Source of the DNA: Armatimonadota bacterium | GTDB lineage: Bacteria; Armatimonadota; Fimbriimonadia; Fimbriimonadales; ATM1 | Assembly: GCA_013816225.1 (NCBI GenBank) | Contig: JACDEQ010000156.1 | Location: 1 to 5,540, forward strand | Reading direction: 5' to 3' | DNA: 5,540 bases | In this document: positions 1-4,697 of the stretch, in pieces | How the letters are laid out: the number at the start of each line of letters is the position of its first letter | Numbering within the stretch: the stretch's first letter is position 1 | Program-made: the position numbers and the translations under genes | Notes under the pieces: model-generated | What the model was told of the DNA's origin: nothing | What the model saw: only the letters and a program-made list of their open reading frames with translations | Database searches by the model: none

Positions 1-863
1 GTCCATATCAGCTCCTCGGGCCGCTCGTTGGACGGGATGCGCCCCGACCATACAACCTTTCCTCTGGCAAGCTCGGCCACCCAGACGCGTGGCGGGCGGT
101 TATCCGCATCAGTGATTCCCGCCACGTACCGGCCGTCGGGACTGAAGGAAAAGCGCGGATATTCATAGTCGGCCGTGGCGACCTTCTGCCCGTTCGGCTT
201 GGTTAGCCAAAACGCCCCGCTGCATCCGCAGTCCGAGCCGATGCTATACATGAACGACGTCAGCGGCTGAATGACGTCCTTCCCTCCGGCGCGCGGCATC
301 ATCTCGCTTATGCACAGATCGTCGACGGCTCCTCGCTCGATCTTCGAAAAGACAACATATAACTCAGCGTACTTTCTTTTCGGCAGCCGAACCGACTTCT
401 CGTCCATGCTGTCGGCTAGGTCGACGGTTCGCATAGGCTTGCCCAGAAACCAGCCTTTCACGGCATCGTTCCATTCCATCGGTAGCCTATCGAATACCTG
501 GATTTGAGTGGGGCGGCTGTTCTTTCGCCAAAGAGAAGGTGTCTTCTGATACCCGGGCCGAATGCGCAGCTCGTCCAGCCATACCGAGCCCGACGGCTCG
601 AACTTGATCCAATAATTGCCCGCGAAGTTCTGCCTATGCTCATTCTTGGGCTTCGGATAGTCATTGGCTCGATAAACCCATGCCGTTCGTGGGTCGCGGT
701 CGACCAACTGCCACACGGGATATGAGCCTTTGCCCCGCGTGCCGTTGGCCAAGTCCTCGCTCGTCTCGATAGTCCAGTCGGGAGTGACGACAGCATGCCC
801 GAGACCATCCCCGAAGCAGGCATGGCCGAGGAGCACCAAACAAGTCGTTAACCACAGTCTCAT
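1..863 (-). CDS. Exported discoidin/NADase-type glycan-binding-like protein with beta-propeller-like segment (3' end outside window)
   Basis: Reading from ATG at 863 to the left edge gives 287 codons without a stop; the C-terminus lies outside the window. Residues 1-18 form a signal peptide (MRLW, hydrophobic core, likely cleavage near ACFG), so the product is probably exported. Residues about 30-190 resemble the F5/8 type C (discoidin) fold, especially the NADase-type glycan-binding form: VDRDPRTAWVY at 54-64, YWIKFEP at 84-90, LDELRIRPGY at 96-105, NSRPTQIQVF at 115-124 and the closing DDLCISEM at 181-188. In that family these mark a beta-sandwich that binds carbohydrate or surface ligands. 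Residues about 205-287 contain FSFSPDGRYVAGI (238-250) and RVWVAEL (259-265), typical of WD40/PD40 propeller blades. The gene follows the ankyrin gene by 40 nt on the same strand, so co-transcription is likely. No strong ribosome site precedes the ATG. Domain assignment is from motif recognition; the ligand is unknown. Confidence 0.85.
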   Translation of the reverse strand, partial: MRLWLTTCLVLLGHACFGDGLGHAVVTPDWTIETSEDLANGTRGKGSYPVWQLVDRDPRTAWVYRANDYPKPKNEHRQNFAGNYWIKFEPSGSVWLDELRIRPGYQKTPSLWRKNSRPTQIQVFDRLPMEWNDAVKGWFLGKPMRTVDLADSMDEKSVRLPKRKYAELYVVFSKIERGAVDDLCISEMMPRAGGKDVIQPLTSFMYSIGSDCGCSGAFWLTKPNGQKVATADYEYPRFSFSPDGRYVAGITDADNRPPRVWVAELARGKVVWSGRIPSNERPEELIW

Positions 864-903
864 GCCGTGCAGGATACCGCAGTGGCAGGGCGGCGGATCC
901 GCT

Positions 904-1842
904 CTAAGATGATGGATGTATCAAAGGCGGGCGGGGCTTATTCTTCTTCCGCAGCTCGGCGTAGTGTTTCAGAATCTTGGCGATTTCGGCGGCCGCCGCG
1001 CGCAGCCGTAGTTCCTCCGCCGTCGGCTTGTGATTCCAGTAAACGCGCCGCTGCTGAGATTCCTCATACTGTCTTCCTAGCTTGTTCGGGTCGGCGCCAC
1101 GTTCGCATAGGAACTGCACCATTTCTACTTGCCTGTTGATCCTCGCGTCCCAAAGGGGCGTGTGGGTTCCTCCGAAATTCATGCCAACCTCGCGGCCCGT
1201 GTCGACATTGAATCCGGTCGACATCAGCAGCGTTGCCGTTTCGATGTCGCCCATGTAGGCAGCGATGTGCAGCGGCGTGCGGCCGCCGACGTCGATTTTC
1301 TTCGCGTCGCCGGGATGAGCTCGGATCATTTTGCGCGCAAGGCCGAGCTTGCCTAGACACTGAGCGGACAAGATGTCGAGCGGCTGACCGGATTGTCGGA
1401 TCGCCTCCGCGATTTGGCGGCGGTTGGGCAGTCCCAGCAACGTCTGGAAAGCGAAGTATTGCAGCGCCGTCGGGCCGAAGCCTGCCCTGGCTGCTCGATT
1501 CGCCCCTCCCTTGATGAGGATCGTGGCGACCTGTGCCGACCCTGCCAGGTGGAGCGGAGTGAAGTCGTTGTAGCTCCGCGCATTCGGATCGGCGCCTTTC
1601 TTCAGGAGCCATCGAACGACCTCCAAATGGCCGCTTTGCGATGCTATGTGCAACGGCGTCTGCCTCGAGTCGCCGTAAAAGGACTTCACGAGCCTAGGAT
1701 TCTTCTTGAGCATCGTGAGCGCCTTTGCCGGGTTAGACCAGAGCGCCTGGCGCAGATTCTCAGGCATCCTGGTCTGGGTTACTCCCAAGGAGGACAAAGC
1801 GATGAGGACTACAACGGTGACTTGGATTCGCAAAATGCTCAT
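904..1842 (-). CDS. Exported ankyrin-repeat protein
   Basis: This 312-residue protein starts at ATG 1842, preceded by AGGA 8 nt upstream, and ends at TAG (904-906). Residues 1-23 form a signal peptide (MSILRIQVTV, long hydrophobic run, likely cut near VTQ), so it probably acts in the periplasm or outside the cell. Ankyrin repeats follow: a clear one at about 58-88 (TPLHIASQSGHLEVVRWLL, GADPNA), another at 92-120 (TPLHLAGS, GGANRAAR), two degenerate ones at about 121-184, a clear one at 186-215 (TPLHIAAYMGDIETATLL) and one at 226-254 (TPLWDAR, GADPN). The C-terminus (about 273-305) is a charged, Ala/Leu/Lys-rich helix. Ankyrin repeats bind proteins; no catalytic motif is visible and the partner is unknown. 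It is the first gene of a likely two-gene minus-strand unit with the discoidin-like gene. Confidence 0.9.
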   Translation of the reverse strand: MSILRIQVTVVVLIALSSLGVTQTRMPENLRQALWSNPAKALTMLKKNPRLVKSFYGDSRQTPLHIASQSGHLEVVRWLLKKGADPNARSYNDFTPLHLAGSAQVATILIKGGANRAARAGFGPTALQYFAFQTLLGLPNRRQIAEAIRQSGQPLDILSAQCLGKLGLARKMIRAHPGDAKKIDVGGRTPLHIAAYMGDIETATLLMSTGFNVDTGREVGMNFGGTHTPLWDARINRQVEMVQFLCERGADPNKLGRQYEESQQRRVYWNHKPTAEELRLRAAAAEIAKILKHYAELRKKNKPRPPLIHPSS

Positions 1843-1861
1843 AGCCGAGTTCCTACGAATG

Positions 1862-1889
1862 AGTATAACGCACCGTGAGGTAGGTTCAC
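1862..1889 (-). promoter_or_regulatory. Weak promoter candidate for the minus-strand ankyrin/discoidin-like unit
   Basis: On the minus strand TATACT (1867-1862) matches five of six bases of a sigma70 -10 box. A poor -35 match, GTGAAC (1889-1884), lies 16 nt upstream. The -10 is only 19 nt from the ATG at 1842, so the leader would be about 12 nt and would barely contain the AGGA ribosome site. An imperfect dyad, AGGT-n-GG ... CC-n-ACCT (1878-1902), overlaps the -35 and could be an operator or chance. The call rests on the -10 alone. Confidence 0.25.
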
Positions 1890-1991
1890 GTTCAGCCGAC
1901 CTGCTCCTTCACGCTCAAATATGAAATATGAGACATCGAGGTTGGTAACAATTACTCACTGCGGTTTACTAAAATAGGTGGCAGCGGCAGG

Positions 1992-2016
1992 TGGTCTGCC
2001 CCCCGAATCTGAAGAC
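1992..2016. repeat. Diverged second copy of the IS terminal repeat
   Basis: This 25-nt stretch matches the IS end at 2042-2066 at 19 of 25 positions, counted by hand. Both share TGGT, a TGCCCCCC block and TCTG, in the same orientation and exactly 50 bp apart. The sequences around the two copies do not match, so this is not a simple 50-bp tandem duplication. It looks like the end of a related IS3-type element or an older copy. Confidence 0.45.
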
Positions 2017-2041
2017 GGTATAAGAGTAGTCTTTCTCTCAT

Positions 2042-2066
2042 TGGTGTGCCCCCCATTTCTGGACAC
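2042..2066. repeat. Terminal inverted repeat (3' end) of an IS3-family element
   Basis: The sequence starts TGGTGTGCCCCCC and ends GGACAC, and lies 9 nt outside the transposase stop codon (TAA at 2078-2076, minus strand). A TG outer end, a C-rich block and a TGGACA-like inner part are usual for IS3-family ends (compare IS2 and IS150). The outer boundary of the element is therefore about 2042. No inverted partner was found elsewhere in the window. Confidence 0.7.
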
Positions 2067-2075
2067 TTGAGTGAG

Positions 2076-2222
2076 TTAGCCAGCCTTCTTTTTCCTTTGT
2101 TCGTAGAATCCCTTTTCCGTCTCAGCGGGGGTTAGATACCCAAGCGACGAGTGGGGTCTAAATGTATTATAGTCGAGGCGGAAGGCTTCGAGAGTCTCAG
2201 GTCGAATTTCATGAGCGTACTG
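2076..2222 (-). pseudogene. IS3-family transposase, C-terminal fragment
   Basis: The minus-strand reading ends in TAA (2078-2076). It carries the signature of the end of the IS3-family integrase core: LEAFRLDYNTFRPHSSLGYL followed by TPAE and a basic tail ending QRKKKAG. The motif DYN-RPHSSLGYLTP follows the DDE catalytic core in this family. The catalytic residues themselves are missing, so the fragment is inactive. The open frame continues upstream to about 2813, but that part is the complement of the LRR gene and not transposase. A SDNAP string just upstream (about 2243-2229) faintly recalls the SDNG motif around the second catalytic Asp; if real, about 40 residues were lost between it and the tail. 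I consider that weak. Confidence 0.8.
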
Positions 2223-2227
2223 AGGTG
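2222..2227 (+). promoter_or_regulatory. Ribosome binding site supporting the TTG start of the LRR gene
   Basis: GAGGTG is a six-base match to the Shine-Dalgarno consensus (within AGGAGGTGA), 8 nt before TTG at 2236. The alternative ATG at 2254 has no such site at a usable distance. The site overlaps an in-frame TGA (2221-2223), which rules out an earlier start, and sits at the edge of the IS remnant. Confidence 0.55.
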
Positions 2228-2235
2228 CCGGGGCG

Positions 2236-3423
2236 TTGTCCGAGCCACGCCCAATGAGAAGTAAAAAACCGGAACCGATTGAGGTCAGATTCCTTATAAG
2301 GAGAACGACATCAGAGCCACTGAGGCTGTATGGTGTCGTCCCGGACGGCGGCACCTTAGGGGCGGCGGACCATGTCGCAGTTTTGCGGCCCGCTGAGGTG
2401 AACGCATTCGCGAGGGAATTCGTCGAAGGAATTTGCCGGGATGGCCGCCGCATATCAACGCTTTCGGTAATGTGCCCACTTGAGCACAAGGTCAACATTG
2501 GGCCAGTGCTCGACGCAGTGGAAGGTCTTGTCACCGGCGACACAGTTATACACTTGCACGGGGCGTTCGTTAGCGCCATGCTGTTAGACCGGCTTTTAAC
2601 GCAATGGACAGATGTCAATTTGGTTGGTTGCGCTCTAGCCAAAAACTGGTGGCGCACCCCAAAACGTCCGCGGCAATGCCGTACGCTTTGGTTGCAAAAC
2701 TGCACCGCCTGCCAACCACCAAACTTGGTCATAGGTTGCTCATCTTGGCCCGAGTTAAATTGGCTTTCGGTCGACGAAGGGTATTGGGATCCGGACCTCA
2801 ACAAAGGCGCCATCCCCCCTGAAGAAAGCCTTTCTCACACCTCATCTTTTCCGGCGAGCACAAGTCACATTCTTAATGCGTTTCATAGTTCGAATCTAGA
2901 ATCGCTCTTTGTTTACAACTGCAAAGACATTTCTTTCTTGCGACATCTGCCGGCATCAAAACGGATTCGCGATATTTATCTAGATGGATCTCCGTACAGC
3001 GAAGAAATATTCGACTGGATTACGAGCCAAAAGGGACTACAACAATTTTCCATCTCATGGAAGCCCGATACCCCCATACCTTGGGAGCGCCTCTCCAGGC
3101 TTCCCAAGCTGCGTTCATTGGATGTTACAGGTACCAGTTTCTCAGATGAGGATTTGGCGGAAGTTGCTAAGTACACGCGCCTTAGCGTGATTCACGCTTT
3201 TTACACGGAGCTGACACCCGCATCTTGGCCATTGGTCTTTGCGATGCCCGCGCTCAAGCAGGTATTGGTATCTACCGAAATGCTTCATGGTCCGATACCA
3301 TCGGGTCTGCCGCAAGACACATTGTTGGAAGAAGTCGTTGCCCTAAACGTCAGCGCGAAGCACATGGAGTATCTGCAGAGACTCCTGGAACCGTATCCTA
3401 CGGTCAAGTCGTTCGAAATGTGA
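2236..3423 (+). CDS. Leucine-rich-repeat-like protein
   Basis: The frame gives 395 residues from TTG 2236 (GAGGTG 8 nt upstream) or 389 from ATG 2254; an in-frame TGA at 2221 blocks any earlier start. No signal peptide or membrane segment is visible, unlike the neighbours, so the product looks cytoplasmic unless its N-terminus was lost at the IS breakpoint. Irregular leucine-rich repeats are visible from about residue 100: SNLESLFVYNC (219-229), IRDIYLDG (244-251), LPKLRSLDVTGTSFSDEDLA (289-308), TRLSVIHAFYTELT (314-327) and MPALKQVLVS (337-346). The pattern fits an RNI-like/LRR interaction scaffold rather than an enzyme. Cysteines at 131, 148, 156, 159 and 168 do not form a clear metal site. 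Base composition is lower than elsewhere: about 43% GC over 2821-3000 against about 62% over 1201-1320, by hand count, suggesting a different origin. The next gene starts 37 nt downstream on the same strand. The specific role is unknown. Confidence 0.85.
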   Translation: MSEPRPMRSKKPEPIEVRFLIRRTTSEPLRLYGVVPDGGTLGAADHVAVLRPAEVNAFAREFVEGICRDGRRISTLSVMCPLEHKVNIGPVLDAVEGLVTGDTVIHLHGAFVSAMLLDRLLTQWTDVNLVGCALAKNWWRTPKRPRQCRTLWLQNCTACQPPNLVIGCSSWPELNWLSVDEGYWDPDLNKGAIPPEESLSHTSSFPASTSHILNAFHSSNLESLFVYNCKDISFLRHLPASKRIRDIYLDGSPYSEEIFDWITSQKGLQQFSISWKPDTPIPWERLSRLPKLRSLDVTGTSFSDEDLAEVAKYTRLSVIHAFYTELTPASWPLVFAMPALKQVLVSTEMLHGPIPSGLPQDTLLEEVVALNVSAKHMEYLQRLLEPYPTVKSFEM

Positions 3424-3460
3424 TGCGTCAGGTTGTGCCAAGCCATAATTTAATCGGGAG

Positions 3461-4018
3461 ATGCAGAAATTGAAAGCTCTTTACACGATAATCATTTGGA
3501 TGACCCTGGGGATGGGCGCTGCGAACGAGGATTCGATTCAACGATCCCTGCGCTCGTTCGCCGACCAACTCGGCGTCGCGCTTTGCAATGGCGACTGGAA
3601 ATCGTTCAGGAACCTGGCGACGCCGTACATTGCGATCGAGGAGCATTGGAGCGCCTATGACGACTACTTTGACGATTCCTTCAAGGAGTCGAAGGGGATG
3701 GTAGGCTTGCTCGGGTGGCACGCGAACAAGTCGATTGAGTATCGAACGGTGATTCAGAACACCGCCAAAGTCCCGGCGAACCATCGGCGCCTGTTCAAGA
3801 GCTTTTGTAAAGAGGTGCGCGATTCGAAAGACCACGCGGCAGCCAGACCGGACTGGCTTGATGTCCGTGCCGTCTACGGCAAGCATATCGCTGACTCTTT
3901 CGATGTGGCTACGCCACACCTCTATGCCACGGCAGCAAGCAACTTGGACATCATCGTCGAGGTAGTTGATACCGACTCCGGCTGGCGCGCTCAACGGCTC
4001 ATGGTGGTCGGTCATTGA
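3461..4018 (+). CDS. Exported protein of unknown function, possible NTF2-like fold
   Basis: The frame gives 185 residues from ATG 3461. GGGAG directly abuts that ATG, which is too close; TTG 3470 lies 9 nt from GGGAG and would give MKALYTIIIWMTLGMGAA, a cleaner signal peptide, so it may be the true start. Either way the N-terminus is a Sec signal cut near GMGAA. The mature part opens with a helix, SFADQLGVALCNGDWKSFRN (32-51), and ends with strands DIIVEVVDTDSGWRAQRLMV (163-182). A first helix pair followed by a final GWR-x-x-RL strand resembles SnoaL/NTF2-like proteins, but the middle is not diagnostic and no active site is evident. It follows the LRR gene by 37 nt and overlaps the next gene by 4 nt (TTGA), suggesting one transcription unit. 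The fold is a moderate inference; the function is unknown. Confidence 0.8.
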   Translation: MQKLKALYTIIIWMTLGMGAANEDSIQRSLRSFADQLGVALCNGDWKSFRNLATPYIAIEEHWSAYDDYFDDSFKESKGMVGLLGWHANKSIEYRTVIQNTAKVPANHRRLFKSFCKEVRDSKDHAAARPDWLDVRAVYGKHIADSFDVATPHLYATAASNLDIIVEVVDTDSGWRAQRLMVVGH

Positions 4019-4473
4019 GGCAGGACGCCAAGGTCGGTTCAGAGGGATTTGCCGACTCGGCGAGTTACGCTTCGGATGGAGAGACATACCGCTTCGCCGA
4101 GCCTGGCCAGCGCCGCGACGACCGACACACCCGTGTCCACGAGTTCCGCATTGTGATCGCCGGTGCGATGGTGCAAACCTACACGCGGCTATTGGAAATC
4201 TGCGAGGGTATTCAAGCCCGGATCGAGCAAATTTACGAAAAGTTCAAAGAAGACCCGGCGAATGTTCAGGAGCTTCGACCAGAGTTGGATAATATCAAGA
4301 AGGCCGTTGAGATGCTGTCCGAATTCGATGAGGATATCACCGCTCTTATTAGAATGATGCCAGTCTTCAAGAGCGAACTCAAAGAGATGGGAGTGAACTT
4401 CAAGGCAATGAAACGTGAACTTTCGGACATGCTGCCGCACGTGTGTACCGGATATGGAAAGAGGAGGGCCTGA
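4015..4473 (+). CDS. Helical, coiled-coil-like protein of unknown function
   Basis: The frame gives 152 residues if translation starts at TTG 4015, which overlaps the previous stop (TTGA) with a weak GGTGG 7 nt upstream; this arrangement suits translational coupling. GTG 4153 or ATG 4168 are alternatives, giving 106 or 101 residues. The first 45 residues are polar, Arg/Asp/Ser-rich and low in hydrophobics, so they may not be translated. Residues about 53-140 are almost entirely helical with heptad-like spacing, for example LLEICEGIQARIEQIYEKF (59-77), LDNIKKAVEMLSEF (91-104) and FKSELKEMGVNFKAMKREL (118-136). There is no signal peptide or membrane segment, so a cytoplasmic oligomer or partner-binding protein is plausible. 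I do not recognise the family. The gene ends facing the minus-strand block. Confidence 0.7.
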   Translation: MRQDAKVGSEGFADSASYASDGETYRFAEPGQRRDDRHTRVHEFRIVIAGAMVQTYTRLLEICEGIQARIEQIYEKFKEDPANVQELRPELDNIKKAVEMLSEFDEDITALIRMMPVFKSELKEMGVNFKAMKRELSDMLPHVCTGYGKRRA

Positions 4474-4514
4474 GGCTTTGCCGCAGGCGCCGCAAGCGCC
4501 AAAAAACCAAGCCT
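4473..4514. other. Inverted repeat in the convergent gap, not a clear terminator
   Basis: The gap between the plus-strand stop (4471-4473) and the minus-strand small gene (stop at 4515) holds an outer inverted repeat, AGGCTT (4473-4478) with AAGCCT (4509-4514). Inside it is a 5-bp GC stem, GGCGC-cgcaa-GCGCC (4486-4500), followed by AAAAAA (4501-4506). Read on either strand, no T-run follows the inner stem, so it is not a standard intrinsic terminator. It might still stop convergent transcription, since no better candidate exists here. Confidence 0.3.
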
Positions 4515-4682
4515 TCAAGGCACACTATGACGCCACTTTCCTCTGGCAACGAGAGCTACGATCAACGTTATGTTTAGCAGGCGCCACGGGCACGCCCGAA
4601 CCGCCTTCACGAAGTGGCGGGTGCCCGCCGCCATGATGATCAGCGGAATGACGTAGGGAAGGAAATCGATAAACAACTGCAC
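4515..4682 (-). CDS. Small hydrophobic (membrane?) protein, 55 residues
   Basis: GTG at 4682 opens a 55-codon frame ending in TGA (4517-4515). A GGGAG ribosome site lies 5 nt upstream, and the start is 15 nt after the stop of the ankyrin gene on the same strand, a typical operon junction. Residues about 2-19 are strongly hydrophobic (LFIDFLPYVIPLIIMAAG), then a basic linker (TRHFVKAVRACPWR), then a second hydrophobic run (LLNITLIVALVA, 35-46) and a basic tail. This suggests one or two membrane segments with the basic parts facing the cytoplasm. Function and family are unknown; a small membrane partner of the ankyrin protein is one possibility. Against it: it is short, uses GTG, and a GC-rich hairpin lies within it. 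The good ribosome site and the hydrophobic pattern favour a real gene. Confidence 0.5.
   Translation of the reverse strand: MQLFIDFLPYVIPLIIMAAGTRHFVKAVRACPWRLLNITLIVALVARGKWRHSVP
4587..4627. other. GC-rich bulged hairpin inside the small membrane-protein gene
   Basis: CGGGCAC (4587-4593) pairs with GTGCCCG (4621-4627), and directly stacked inside it CCGCC (4601-4605) pairs with GGCGG (4616-4620). The loop is TTCACGAAGT (4606-4615) and there is a one-sided 7-nt bulge (4594-4600). No T-run follows on either strand, so it is not an obvious terminator. It may be an mRNA structure or coincidence in GC-rich coding sequence. Confidence 0.35.
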
Positions 4683-4687
4683 GATAG

Positions 4688-4692
4688 CTCCC
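4688..4692 (-). promoter_or_regulatory. Ribosome binding site of the 55-residue membrane-protein gene
   Basis: GGGAG on the minus strand lies 5 nt before GTG at 4682, within the 15-nt gap after the ankyrin stop codon. It is the main reason for taking the GTG as a start. Confidence 0.45.
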
Positions 4693-4697
4693 GAAGC

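Larger units (their letters stand above)
2042..2225 (-). mobile_element. Truncated IS3-family insertion sequence (3' end only)
   Basis: The remnant comprises the 3' terminal repeat (2042-2066) plus about the last 50 codons of the transposase on the minus strand. The rest of the transposase, the upstream orfA and the left terminal repeat are absent; past about 2225 the sequence becomes the plus-strand LRR gene. The breakpoint is uncertain by perhaps 25 nt either way, because transposase similarity fades gradually. The fragment cannot transpose by itself. It marks a past rearrangement separating the left minus-strand block from the plus-strand block. Confidence 0.7.

Noticed and set aside
458..855. 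Minus-strand open frames over the left edge gene (458-823 and 661-855)
   Set aside because: Both are out-of-frame shadows, rich in Arg/Ser, of the discoidin-like gene that reads from 863 to the edge with clear domain motifs.
893..902. Perfect 10-bp palindrome GCGGATCCGC between the two left genes
   Set aside because: It is short, GC-rich and without a T-run. It is expected by chance and is not a terminator.
1064..1612. 182-codon minus-strand frame within the ankyrin gene
   Set aside because: It is an alternate frame of the ankyrin gene, extremely Arg/Ser/Pro-rich and without repeats.
2165..2173. TATTAT/TATAAT string as a promoter for the LRR gene
   Set aside because: It falls in the codons for DYN of the transposase tail, and no -35 match lies 16-18 nt upstream.
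2229..2243. SDNAP as the second catalytic motif of the transposase
   Set aside because: The Gly and the following PEF/QY are missing, and the spacing to the C-terminal motif is about 40 residues too short. It may be chance in the antisense of the LRR gene start.
2244..2813. Long minus-strand open frame continuing upstream of the transposase tail
   Set aside because: It is the complement of the LRR gene, lacks transposase motifs and has a Ser/Arg-rich composition. Only the part below about 2225 is transposase.
3428..4087. 219-codon minus-strand frame opposite the exported protein
   Set aside because: It lies antisense to a gene with a good signal peptide and fold-like features. Its composition is Arg/Pro/His-rich and no family pattern is visible.
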